Source: JAOUEA01 sp038249195
GTDB taxonomy: Bacteria; Actinomycetota; UBA4738; HRBIN12
Length of the DNA: 64,000 nucleotides
Assembly (NCBI GenBank): GCA_038249195.1
Contig: JBBRWM010000001.1
Span: forward strand, 310,001 to 374,000
Direction of reading: 5' to 3'
How positions within the stretch are numbered: position 1 is the first letter of the stretch; the number at the start of each line of letters is the position of its first letter. This document shows positions 8,915-16,781 of this stretch, in pieces. The translations under genes and the position numbers were made by a program. The notes beneath the pieces were generated by a model. That model saw only the letters and a list, made by a program, of their open reading frames with translations. It did no database searches and was not told the origin of the DNA.

Positions 8915-9730
8915 CTAGCGGCCCGGCATCGCCAGCGCGTAGCAGGCGACGGCCGCGGCGGCGCCGACGTTCAGGGAGTCGTTTCCGTGGTGCATCGCGA
9001 TCCGCAGGCGGAGATCCGCCTCGCCCAGCCATCGTTCGGACAAGCCGTGTCCCTCGCTGCCGAACACCAGCGCGAGGTGCGGATGCAGAGCGGGATCCAC
9101 GGCGCCGAGCGAGGTCGCGCTCGGCGCGGGCGTGAGCGCGGCGAGCTCGAACCCCGCGGCGTGGAGCAGCTCGGGGCCCTCGAACCACGGCACCCGCGTC
9201 CAGGGCACCGAGAACACCGCCCCCATCGACGTGCGCACGGCCCTGCGATAGAGCGGATCCCCGCATCGGGGCGTGAGGAGCACGCCGTCCACACCCAACG
9301 CCGCCGCGCTGCGGAAGACGGCGCCCACGTTCGTGTGGTCGTTCAGGTCCTCCAGGACCACGATCCGCGCCGCCCCGTTCAGGACCATCGCCGGATCCGG
9401 CAGGGGGCGTCGATCCATCGATGCGAGCGCGCCGCGGTGGACCGGAAAGCCGGTCGTGGCTTCGAGTACGTCGTCTCCCACGACGAGCGCCGGCACACCC
9501 GTCGACGTCAGGAGGTCCTCGAGCGACGGGAGCCAGCGCTCGGTGAGCAGCACGGCCCGCGCGACGTATCCGGCCGCCAGCGCCCGGCGGATCGTTGCCT
9601 CCCCCTCCGCGAGGAACAGCCCCTCCTGCGGCTCGCGGCGGGCGCGTAGCTGAACGTCCCGCAGCCCGGTGAAATCGCGGAGTCGTGGATCCTTCGGATC
9701 CACGATCCGCTCGACGCCGGGCGTGCGCAT
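8915..9730 (-). CDS. SpoU/TrmH-family RNA 2'-O-methyltransferase
   Basis: A 271-residue SPOUT methyltransferase. An N-terminal substrate-binding domain (about residues 1-110, with 'FLAEGEATIRRAL') is followed by the knotted SpoU domain carrying motif 1 'NDHTNVGAVFRSAAALG', motif 2 'LVFGSEGHGLS' and motif 3 'SLNVGAAAAVACYAL'. It would transfer a methyl group from S-adenosylmethionine to the ribose 2'-OH of a tRNA or rRNA nucleotide; the target cannot be read from sequence. ATG 9730 is chosen because family similarity begins there. Co-transcribed with the PHP, HAD and ndh genes. Confidence 0.88.
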   Translation of the reverse strand: MRTPGVERIVDPKDPRLRDFTGLRDVQLRARREPQEGLFLAEGEATIRRALAAGYVARAVLLTERWLPSLEDLLTSTGVPALVVGDDVLEATTGFPVHRGALASMDRRPLPDPAMVLNGAARIVVLEDLNDHTNVGAVFRSAAALGVDGVLLTPRCGDPLYRRAVRTSMGAVFSVPWTRVPWFEGPELLHAAGFELAALTPAPSATSLGAVDPALHPHLALVFGSEGHGLSERWLGEADLRLRIAMHHGNDSLNVGAAAAVACYALAMPGR

Positions 9731-9747
9731 GGCGATCGCGGGTTCGC

Positions 9748-10596
9748 TCAGGCGGCGGGGATGGGCTCGAGGCCGGCGCGGCGCCTGAGCTCGACCACGA
9801 GCGGCTGCGCCGTGGTCTCGCACCCCATCCGGAACCCGTAGCGCTCCCCGTGACAGTCGCTCCCCCCCGTGGGCACGAGCTCGAGGCGCTCCGCCATCGC
9901 CAGGTAGTGGCTGCGTTGCTCGGGGTTCTGGTCGGGGTGGTCGACCTCCAAGCCGGCCATGCCGGCCTCGGCCATCTGCTCGATCAGACCATCGGGCACG
10001 GAGCCTTGTCCCTTCCACATGCCGGGGTGAGCCAGGACGCAGGCCCCCGCCGCGCGGCGGATGAGCGCCACCGCCCGGACCGGATCGAGCGCGTGCTTGG
10101 GCACATGGGCAACGCCGTCGTCGCTGATGAACCGGTCGAACGCTTCTTTCTCCGTATCCACGATCCCCGCCTCCACCATGGCCTTCGCGACGTGCGGCCG
10201 GGCGATCACGCCGCCCCCGGCGAGCTCCTCCACGCGCGCGAACGAGACGTCGTAGCCAAGCCCCTGGAGCTTCTCGACCATCATCTCGCCGCGTCGCAGC
10301 CTCGTGTCCGCGAGCCGTTGAAGCTCGGTCCGAAGCTCGGCGTTGGCGGGGTCGATCCAGTACGCAAGGACGTGCAGGCTCGCCCCGTCGTGCTCCGCGG
10401 AGAACTCGATGCCGGGCACGATCTCCAACGCGAGGCCCTCGGCGGCGGCCGACGCCTCCGCGAGCCCCTCGGTGGTGTCGTGGTCCGTCACCCCGATGCC
10501 GTCGAGGCCGCGCTCGGCGGCCATCGCCACGTTCTGCGCGATCGTGGCGGTGCCGTCCGAGTGCGTGCTGTGGGTGTGGAGGTCGTAGCCGCTCAT
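9748..10596 (-). CDS. PHP-domain phosphoesterase
   Basis: A 282-residue PHP-family metal-dependent hydrolase. The N-terminal signature DLHTHSTHSDG (residues 5-15), then 'GVTDHDTTEGL', 'GIEFSAEH' and 'LAHPGMW' supply the metal ligands, with a closing 'GGSDCHG'. The arrangement matches the TrpH/RNase AM group, which removes phosphate from 3',5'-bisphosphonucleotides or the 5' ends of RNA. ATG 10596 is used because the signature starts four residues later. First gene of the four-gene minus-strand cluster ending in ndh. Confidence 0.88.
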   Translation of the reverse strand: MSGYDLHTHSTHSDGTATIAQNVAMAAERGLDGIGVTDHDTTEGLAEASAAAEGLALEIVPGIEFSAEHDGASLHVLAYWIDPANAELRTELQRLADTRLRRGEMMVEKLQGLGYDVSFARVEELAGGGVIARPHVAKAMVEAGIVDTEKEAFDRFISDDGVAHVPKHALDPVRAVALIRRAAGACVLAHPGMWKGQGSVPDGLIEQMAEAGMAGLEVDHPDQNPEQRSHYLAMAERLELVPTGGSDCHGERYGFRMGCETTAQPLVVELRRRAGLEPIPAA

Positions 10597-10667
10597 AGGG
10601 CAAGGGTGGCAGACAGGCCCCGAGGGCGTCATCCGTCGCCTCGGTCCCCGCCGCCCGACGGCACGGA

Positions 10668-10695
10668 GGATCTCCTGCGCGGTAAGCGGAGATCC
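10668..10695. other. Perfect inverted repeat between iclR and PHP genes
   Basis: Eight-base arms GGATCTCC and GGAGATCC are separated by 12 bases, eight bases beyond the iclR stop codon on the minus strand. The position fits an RNA hairpin ending the iclR transcript, or a leader hairpin for the PHP operon. There is no U tract, so intrinsic termination is uncertain. Confidence 0.4.
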
Positions 10696-10702
10696 CCGGA
10701 CC

Positions 10703-11524
10703 TTAGGCGTTCCCGCGCGCGGCCAGGCGCCCCGCGCCCATGTCACGGGAGAGACCTCGGGCCGTCTCCTTGACGGCGGCTACCAACCCTGCGGCCGGCC
10801 CGTCGGGCATGAGCCGCTCCACGGACCCGACCACCCCGATGGCCCCGGCCGGATCGCCCAGGTGATCGAACACCGTGGCCGCGATCTCGGCCTCTCCCAC
10901 GACGGCCTCCTGATCCTCGAAGGCGACGCCGGAGGCCACGATCTCTTCGAGGACGCCCACCAGCTGCTCCGCATCGATCACGGTGCGCCCCGTCAACGCG
11001 GTCAGGGGCTCGGCCATCAGCCCTGCGCGCGTCTCGGGCGGCAGGTAGGCGACGATGGTCTTGCCCAGCGCGCACGCGTGCCACGGTATCGAAGCCCCGA
11101 CCTCGAGGATCTGCACCGAGTTGTCCGGACGGAAGACATGGTGGACGATCAGGACGTTGGTGCCGTTCATCACGCCGACGCGGACCGACTGCCCGACGCG
11201 CGAGGCGAGCGCGTCGGCCCACAAGAGCGAACGCCCTCGCAGCTCGTGGTTGTCGAGGAAGGCGTTCCCGAGTTGCAGCATGGCGGCGCCCAGCCGGTAT
11301 TTCCCCGTCTCGGCGTCCTGCTCCACGAACTCCTGCTGTTCGAGGGTCCGCAGCAGCCCGTAGCAGGTTCCTTTGGCGAGGCCCAGCCGTTCGGCGATCT
11401 CGGTGACGCCCAGGCGGGAGGAGCCCGACCCCAGGGCCTTGAGGATGCGCGCGGCGCGCTCCACCGACTGGATGCTGCCGCGCCGCTCGCCCGTGGTACT
11501 CACGATGGTGCCGTTCCGCTCCAT
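10703..11524 (-). CDS. IclR-family transcriptional regulator
   Basis: A 273-residue IclR-type regulator. The N-terminal winged helix reads 'SVERAARILKALGSGSSRLGVTEIAERLGLAKGTCYGLLRTLE', with the recognition helix at about residues 45-62. The C-terminal GAF-like effector domain includes 'HACALGKTIVAYLPPE' and ends in the 'GAIGVVGSVERL' strand. IclR relatives (GlyR, GylR) control glycerol genes in actinobacteria, and this gene is 58 bp from dhaL at the edge of the glycerol/DHA cluster, so control of that cluster by glycerol or glycerol 3-phosphate is inferred. Confidence 0.9.
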   Translation of the reverse strand: MERNGTIVSTTGERRGSIQSVERAARILKALGSGSSRLGVTEIAERLGLAKGTCYGLLRTLEQQEFVEQDAETGKYRLGAAMLQLGNAFLDNHELRGRSLLWADALASRVGQSVRVGVMNGTNVLIVHHVFRPDNSVQILEVGASIPWHACALGKTIVAYLPPETRAGLMAEPLTALTGRTVIDAEQLVGVLEEIVASGVAFEDQEAVVGEAEIAATVFDHLGDPAGAIGVVGSVERLMPDGPAAGLVAAVKETARGLSRDMGAGRLAARGNA

Positions 11525-11582
11525 GACCGCCGGAGCCTACCCCGGGGCCACGACGTAAGCGGGTACGTCCGGCGGCGCCGGC

Positions 11583-12263
11583 TCATCGAACCCTCCCGTC
11601 GGCCGCCTTGGCGAGCGCAAGGAACAGCAGCGCCATCGACGTGGCGCCCGGGTCCTGATGCCCGACGCTGCGCGAGCCGAGGTAGGAGGCGCGCCCCTTG
11701 CGTGCCTGCATAGGAACCGTCGCGCGCATCCCTTCTCGCGCGGCGGTCGCGGCCTCGGACAGTGCCGAAGCGAGCGCGCCGCCCGAGCGCAAGCACCGCT
11801 CGAAGCCGTCCAGCGCCGGCACGTACGCGTCCACCATCGTCTTGTCACCTTCAACCGCCGCACCCAGCGACTGCACGGCGTTCAGGCCGGCGCGCAGGGC
11901 CGCGAGCAGAGCCTCGGGGTCGATCCGCTCCTGGGTCCCGGCCGCCGCGCCGGCCTGACGGTACATGGTGCCGAACAGCGGACCGGCGGCACCGCCCACG
12001 CGGTAGACGAGCGTCGTTCCGACGCGCTCGAGCATCTCGCCGGGACTCGAGTGGTCCGACGCCTGCATGTCGGTGAGCGCCGCGCTGAACCCGCGCTCCA
12101 TGTTGATCCCGTGGTCGGCGTCGCCGATGGCGGCGTCGAGCTGGGTCAGATAGTCCCGGCTCGCGGCCATCTCGGCCGCGGACACGTTGATCCACCGCCC
12201 GATGAGCCCGACGTCGACGACCGGCTCGCCACGCCCGCGGTCTCGTCCCTCGTCCACGGGCAA
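11583..12263 (-). CDS. dhaL: Dihydroxyacetone kinase L subunit (first copy)
   Basis: The 226-residue nucleotide-binding DhaL subunit. It keeps the ADP/Mg site 'DAAIGDADHGINMERGF' (three Asp ligands), the 'GDKTMVDA' loop and the C-terminal 'RKGRASYLGSRSVGHQDPGA'. In PTS-dependent kinases DhaL carries an ADP that is rephosphorylated by DhaM and passes phosphate to dihydroxyacetone on DhaK. It is divergent from glpF, apart from the dhaK operon that contains a second dhaL. Both copies look intact, so they may be interchangeable or serve different DhaK/DhaM partners. Confidence 0.92.
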   Translation of the reverse strand: MPVDEGRDRGRGEPVVDVGLIGRWINVSAAEMAASRDYLTQLDAAIGDADHGINMERGFSAALTDMQASDHSSPGEMLERVGTTLVYRVGGAAGPLFGTMYRQAGAAAGTQERIDPEALLAALRAGLNAVQSLGAAVEGDKTMVDAYVPALDGFERCLRSGGALASALSEAATAAREGMRATVPMQARKGRASYLGSRSVGHQDPGATSMALLFLALAKAADGRVR

Positions 12264-12334
12264 ACCCTCCGGTCCGGACGCCGCCCTGTCAACCCATCCA
12301 CGCCTCGACCATGGCTAGAGCCCATATCGTTCGA

Positions 12335-12359
12335 CGATGCCGAACAACATCTGGCATCG
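12335..12359. promoter_or_regulatory. Inverted repeat in dhaL-glpF divergent region
   Basis: Perfect seven-base arms CGATGCC and GGCATCG are separated by 11 bases in the roughly 200-bp gap between dhaL and glpF. It lies about 30 bp upstream of the predicted glpF -35 box, a suitable place for an operator of the nearby IclR-type regulator. Inference only. Confidence 0.35.
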
Positions 12360-12387
12360 CCATCTCATCCGCGCGTTCGATGAGGTA

Positions 12388-12416
12388 TTGACAACTTACG
12401 GCGAACGCACTTTGCT
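12388..12416 (+). promoter_or_regulatory. Predicted sigma-70 promoter of glpF
   Basis: A perfect -35 TTGACA at 12388-12393 is followed after 17 bases by TTTGCT at 12411-12416, a weak -10. It lies about 50 bp before the GTG 12463 start of glpF. If real, it rules out the longer in-frame reading that begins at 12337 and supports the GTG start. Confidence 0.45.
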
Positions 12417-12462
12417 GAGGTCCGACGGGTGTCCGCACGGAGGAGCCCGAAGGAACGAGGGG

Positions 12463-13191
12463 GTGGTCGCCGAGATGTTCCTCGGAGAAGTGGTCGGCAC
12501 CGCGGTGCTGGTCTTGCTGGGCGACGGCGTCGTCGCCGGGGTCTTGCTCAACAAGTCCAAGGCACAGAACGCGGGATGGGTCGTCATCACGTGGGCGTGG
12601 GGGATGGCCGTGACGATGGGCGTGCTCGCGAGCATCGCCGTCGGTGGCGGCGTGGGGCACTTGAACCCGGCCGTCACGATCGGCCTCGCCGCCATCGGGG
12701 CCTTCAAGTGGGCCGACGTGCCGCAGGTGATCGCCGGGGAGTTCATCGGCGCGTTCATCGGTGCCACGCTGGTTTGGCTGGCCTACCTCGCCCACTGGGG
12801 CGAGACCGAAGACCCAGGCCTGAAGCTCGCCGTGTTCAGCACGGGCCCGGCGATCCGCAACACGGCCGCCAACCTGATCACCGAGATCATCGGCACGGCG
12901 ATGCTGCTCCTGGGGATCCTCGCGATCGGACACACGACCGCGTTCGCATCGCTCGGCGCGTTCTTCGTCGGCCTGTTGGTGCTGGTGATCGGGATGTCCC
13001 TGGGTGGACCCACCGGTTACGCCATCAACCCCGCACGCGACCTCGGGCCGCGGATCATGCACTTCATCCTGCCGATCGCGGGGAAGGGCGGTTCGGACTG
13101 GGAGTACTCGTGGATCCCGGTCGTTGGGCCCATCATCGGCGGCGTCATCGGGGCGTTCCTCGCGAAGTGGGTATTCAACCTGCAGTTCTGA
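12463..13191 (+). CDS. glpF: Glycerol uptake facilitator (MIP family)
   Basis: A 242-residue aquaglyceroporin with six membrane helices and the two NPA half-helices: 'GHLNPAVT' near residue 66 and 'YAINPARDLGPR' near 187. Asp after the second NPAR is the aquaglyceroporin signature, marking glycerol rather than water as substrate. GTG 12463 is chosen: AAGGA lies eight bases upstream, membrane similarity starts right after, and the predicted promoter lies inside the longer frame. First gene of the plus-strand operon continuing through dhaK, dhaL and glpK. Confidence 0.9.
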   Translation: MVAEMFLGEVVGTAVLVLLGDGVVAGVLLNKSKAQNAGWVVITWAWGMAVTMGVLASIAVGGGVGHLNPAVTIGLAAIGAFKWADVPQVIAGEFIGAFIGATLVWLAYLAHWGETEDPGLKLAVFSTGPAIRNTAANLITEIIGTAMLLLGILAIGHTTAFASLGAFFVGLLVLVIGMSLGGPTGYAINPARDLGPRIMHFILPIAGKGGSDWEYSWIPVVGPIIGGVIGAFLAKWVFNLQF

Positions 13192-13264
13192 TCGTTCCGG
13201 CGCAGGGAGGGCCGCCCGCGGTCCTCCCGTTCCCGGCTGAGTCTCAGGAGGTGGCGCACACACG

Positions 13265-14266
13265 ATGAAGAAGCTGATCAACGACCCAGCGGACGTCGTC
13301 CGCGAGGAGCTCGAAGGGATCGAGGCCGCCCACGGAGACCTCGTGAAGGTTCTCTACGACCCATACGTCATCGTGCGCGCCGACGCCCCCGTCCAGGGCA
13401 AGGTGGCCTTGATCTCCGGCGGCGGCTCCGGTCACGAGCCCATGCACGGCGGGTTCGTGGGCCGAGGCATGCTGGCCGCCGCATGCCCGGGCGAGGTGTT
13501 CACCTCTCCCACGCCCGACCAGATGGAGGCCGCCACCAAGGCCGTCAACGGGGGAGCGGGCGTCATCCACCTGGTGAAGAACTACACAGGCGACGTCATG
13601 AACTTCGACATGGCGGCCGAGCTCTGCCGGGCAGAGGGGATCGACGTCGAGTCCGTCTTGGTGGACGACGACGTGGCGGTGCAAGACTCCCTCTACACGG
13701 CCGGTCGCCGAGGCGTCGGCGCGACGGTCCTCATCGAGAAGATCGCCGGCGCCGCGGCCGAAGCGGGGCGTCCGCTGAAAGAGGTGGCCGACGTCTGCCG
13801 CGAGGTGAACGCGAACGCCCGGAGCATGGGGGTCGCGCTCACGTCGTGCACCGTCCCGGCGGCCGGTAAGCCCACCTTCGATATCGGCGACGATGAGATC
13901 GAGATGGGCGTGGGGATCCACGGCGAGCCCGGTCGCGAGCGGATGAAGATGACGGGCGCCGCCGAGATCGTCGAGATGATGGCCTCCGCCGTCGCCGACG
14001 ACCTTTCCCTGGCCGACGGCGATCGTGTCCTCGCGTTCGTCAACGGCCTCGGCGGCACGCCCCTGATCGAGCTGTACGTGGTATTCAACGAATTGAGCAA
14101 GTTCCTGAAGGGTCGCGGGGTGACGATCGGCCGCAACCTGATCGGGTCCTACATCACGTCGCTCGAGATGGCGGGCTGCTCGATCACCCTGCTGAAGCTG
14201 AGCGACGACCTCACCAAACTGTGGGACGCGCCGGTCAACACCGCCGGCCTCCGTTGGGGGGTCTAG
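13265..14266 (+). CDS. dhaK: Dihydroxyacetone kinase K subunit
   Basis: The 333-residue substrate-binding subunit. 'ISGGGSGHEPMHGGFVGRGM' near residues 49-68 and 'GVGIHGEPG' near 217-225 are the family hallmarks. The His in GIHGEPG forms a covalent hemiaminal with dihydroxyacetone. Length equals that of PTS-type DhaK, not the fused ATP-type DAK. It follows glpF and precedes a second dhaL. Product: dihydroxyacetone phosphate, entering glycolysis. AGGAGG is placed just upstream of the ATG. Confidence 0.95.
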   Translation: MKKLINDPADVVREELEGIEAAHGDLVKVLYDPYVIVRADAPVQGKVALISGGGSGHEPMHGGFVGRGMLAAACPGEVFTSPTPDQMEAATKAVNGGAGVIHLVKNYTGDVMNFDMAAELCRAEGIDVESVLVDDDVAVQDSLYTAGRRGVGATVLIEKIAGAAAEAGRPLKEVADVCREVNANARSMGVALTSCTVPAAGKPTFDIGDDEIEMGVGIHGEPGRERMKMTGAAEIVEMMASAVADDLSLADGDRVLAFVNGLGGTPLIELYVVFNELSKFLKGRGVTIGRNLIGSYITSLEMAGCSITLLKLSDDLTKLWDAPVNTAGLRWGV

Positions 14267-14301
14267 CGACGCTCGTCGATGACGGAAAGGGTCGAGCAGC
14301 A

Positions 14302-14937
14302 TTGAGCGTCACCTATGCCGACGCGGCGGCGTTCGTGCGGACGTACGCCGCCACCGTCGCCGAACACAAGGACGAACTGACCGAGCTCGATTCGGCGATC
14401 GGCGACGCCGACCACGGCATCAACATGGACCGCGGCTTCCAGGCGGTCCTGCTGAAGCTGGACGACGTCTCCGACGGAGACATCGGCGTGCTGTTCAAGA
14501 CCGTCGGCATGACGCTCGTCTCGACCGTGGGAGGGGCCGGAGGGCCGCTGTACGGAACCCTGTTCCTGCAGCTGGGCGTGGCCTCGGCGGGCAAGACCGA
14601 ATTGACCGCCGAGGATTGGCTCGCCGCCCTCACGGCGGCCGTCGAGGGGGTGCGGGCCCGGGGGAAGGCCGAGCCCAACGACAAGACGATGCTGGACGCC
14701 CTCATGCCCGCCCGGGCTGCGCTCGCCGAGGCGATCGAGGCTGGCGCGTCCTTCCCCGAGGCCCTGCGGCGCTCCGCCGCCGCAGGTGAGGAAGGGATGA
14801 AGGCCACGATCCCTCTCGTGGCCCGAAAGGGGCGCGCGAGCTACCTCGGCGAGCGCAGCGCCGGGCACCAAGACCCGGGAGCGACATCGTCGTTCCTGCT
14901 ACTGAGCACCGTCGCCGACACATGGGCCGGCGCCTGA
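14302..14937 (+). CDS. dhaL: Dihydroxyacetone kinase L subunit (second copy)
   Basis: About 211 residues from TTG 14302, the only start giving normal DhaL length; a longer in-frame reading overlaps dhaK and is rejected. ADP/Mg motif 'DSAIGDADHGINMDRGF', 'NDKTMLDA' and C-terminal 'RKGRASYLGERSAGHQDPGA' are intact. It sits directly after dhaK, so this is the likely cognate ADP-binding subunit. It differs from the first dhaL in many positions outside the motifs, indicating an old duplication or separate acquisition rather than a recent copy. Confidence 0.92.
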   Translation: MSVTYADAAAFVRTYAATVAEHKDELTELDSAIGDADHGINMDRGFQAVLLKLDDVSDGDIGVLFKTVGMTLVSTVGGAGGPLYGTLFLQLGVASAGKTELTAEDWLAALTAAVEGVRARGKAEPNDKTMLDALMPARAALAEAIEAGASFPEALRRSAAAGEEGMKATIPLVARKGRASYLGERSAGHQDPGATSSFLLLSTVADTWAGA

Positions 14938-14963
14938 ACCGGTACGGACAAAGGGAGGTTGCG

Positions 14964-16460
14964 ATGGCGGACTATGTCGGAGCACTCGATCAAGGGACCA
15001 CCAGCACGCGATTCATGATCTTCGATCACGCGGGATCCGTGGTGGGCGTGGACCAGCGTGAACACGAGCAGATCTTCCCGCAGGCCGGTTGGGTCGAGCA
15101 CGACCCCCAAGAGATCTGGACCCGCTCGACCGAGGTCATCGACGCCGCCCTCAAGAAGACCGGGCTTGCATCTTCCGACCTCGCGGCCGTCGGCATCACG
15201 AACCAACGCGAAACCGCCGTGGTGTGGGACCGGAGCACCGGCGAACCGGTCTATAACGCCCTCGTCTGGCAGGACACGAGGCAGCAGGACATCGTGGACG
15301 CGCTGTCGGCAGACGGAGGACAAGACCGATTCCGCGAGAAGACCGGGCTGCCGCTGGCCACGTACTTCAGCGGCACCAAGGTGCGATGGATCCTCGAGAA
15401 CGTCGAGGGCGCCCGGCAACGGGCCGATGCGGGCGATCTGATGTTCGGCAACATGGATACGTGGTGCATCTGGAACCTCACCGGCGGCACCGACGGAGGG
15501 CGTCACGTCACCGACGTGTCCAATGCCAGCCGCACGATGCTGATGAACCTGAACACGCTGGATTGGGACGAGGACCTGCTCTCGGCGATCGGCGTGCCGC
15601 GTTCGATGCTCCCGGAGATCAGGCCCTCCTCAGAGGTGTACGGGGAGGCGAAGGGGACCCTGGCGGGCGTGCCCGTGGCCGGGGATCTAGGTGACCAGCA
15701 GGCCGCGACCTTCGGACAGGCCGCCTACGACGTAGGCGACGCCAAGAACACGTACGGCACCGGGAACTTCATGCTGTTGAACACCGGCACGGAGATGGTG
15801 CAATCCAAGCATGGCCTGCTCACCACCGTGGGCTGGAAGCTCGGCGACCAGCCGGCGGTGTACTGCCTGGAAGGGGCGATCGCGATCACGGGATCCCTCG
15901 TGCAGTGGCTGCGCGACAACCTGGGGCTCATCGCCACCTCCGAGGAGGTCGAGACGCTCGCCGCGACCGTCGAGGACAACGGCGGCATCTATTTCGTCCC
16001 GGCGTTCTCCGGCCTGTTCGCCCCCTACTGGCGGGGAGATGCCCGCGGCGCAATCGTGGGCATGACCCGCTACGTCAACAAGGGCCACTTCGCGCGCGCG
16101 ACCCTCGAGGCCACGGCCTGGCAGACGCGAGAGGTCCTGGATGCGATGGAGGCGGACTCCGGCGTGAAGCTGAACGAGCTGAAGGTCGACGGCGGCATGG
16201 TCTACAACGACCTCTTGATGCAGTTCCAGGCCGACTGCCTGCAGGTGCCAGTGATCCGTCCCAAGGTCGCCGAGACGACCGCCCTCGGTGCGGCGTACGC
16301 GGCGGGCCTCGCCGTCGGCTTCTGGGGCTCCTACGAAGATCTCCGTCAGAACTGGGGCAAGGACAAGGAGTGGGAGCCGCACATGGACGCCGAGACGGTG
16401 GCGGCCGGGTACGCGCAGTGGAAGAAGGCGGTCACCCGCACGTTCGACTGGGTGTCCTAG
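14964..16460 (+). CDS. glpK: Glycerol kinase
   Basis: A 498-residue FGGY-family kinase that phosphorylates glycerol with ATP to glycerol 3-phosphate. The N-terminal phosphate-binding loop is 'ALDQGTTSTR', followed by 'GWVEHDPQEIWTRS' and 'ITNQRETAVVWDR', all strongly conserved in GlpK. 'GTGNFMLLNTG' and 'KVDGGMVYNDLLMQFQADCL' belong to the C-terminal ATPase domain. GGGAGG lies six bases before ATG 14964. The cell therefore has both a glycerol kinase and a dihydroxyacetone kinase route in one cluster. Confidence 0.96.
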   Translation: MADYVGALDQGTTSTRFMIFDHAGSVVGVDQREHEQIFPQAGWVEHDPQEIWTRSTEVIDAALKKTGLASSDLAAVGITNQRETAVVWDRSTGEPVYNALVWQDTRQQDIVDALSADGGQDRFREKTGLPLATYFSGTKVRWILENVEGARQRADAGDLMFGNMDTWCIWNLTGGTDGGRHVTDVSNASRTMLMNLNTLDWDEDLLSAIGVPRSMLPEIRPSSEVYGEAKGTLAGVPVAGDLGDQQAATFGQAAYDVGDAKNTYGTGNFMLLNTGTEMVQSKHGLLTTVGWKLGDQPAVYCLEGAIAITGSLVQWLRDNLGLIATSEEVETLAATVEDNGGIYFVPAFSGLFAPYWRGDARGAIVGMTRYVNKGHFARATLEATAWQTREVLDAMEADSGVKLNELKVDGGMVYNDLLMQFQADCLQVPVIRPKVAETTALGAAYAAGLAVGFWGSYEDLRQNWGKDKEWEPHMDAETVAAGYAQWKKAVTRTFDWVS

Positions 16461-16478
16461 CCCAAACGAGGAGGCGAG

Positions 16479-16754
16479 ATGGACGAGGACAAGGAGAAGG
16501 ACCAGGAAGAGACGGGCAAGCACGAGCACGCCACGCCCCACGAGCACGAAGGTGACTTCGCCGAGGGGGAGGAAGCGGAAGATCACGGCGACGAACACCG
16601 AGGCTCGTTCGCGACCGGAGAGACCGAAGGCGAATCGCCCGAGCTGGGCGCCCCCAAGGGCTTCTTCGCCGAGGGGCAGGCGGAGGACGAGGAGGAGGAT
16701 CTCGACCATAAGGGAACGTTCGCCGAGGGGCAGAGCGAGGAGGACGAGCAATGA
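16479..16754 (+). CDS. Small acidic protein with four GxFAxG repeats
   Basis: A 91-residue, strongly acidic protein of unknown function with a good ribosome-binding site (GAGGAGG). It contains four spaced copies of a short motif: GDFAEGEE, GSFATGET, GFFAEGQA and GTFAEGQS, each followed by a run of Glu/Asp. The N-terminal third is rich in His, Glu and Lys. There is no signal peptide, membrane segment or Cys, and the chain is probably disordered. Position between glpK and the glycerol-3-phosphate dehydrogenase suggests a link to that complex, but nothing in the sequence proves one. Confidence 0.75.
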   Translation: MDEDKEKDQEETGKHEHATPHEHEGDFAEGEEAEDHGDEHRGSFATGETEGESPELGAPKGFFAEGQAEDEEEDLDHKGTFAEGQSEEDEQ

Positions 16755-16781
16755 GCCGCCGCTCGGTGCGATGATGGACTC

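Noticed and set aside
12337..12462. A longer N terminus for GlpF starting at 12337
   Set aside because: It contains a predicted promoter and an inverted repeat and is not hydrophobic; GTG 12463 has a ribosome-binding site and begins the first membrane helix.
12901..13190. GlpF as a water-selective aquaporin
   Set aside because: The second NPA is followed by R-D, the aquaglyceroporin signature, and the gene lies in a glycerol operon.
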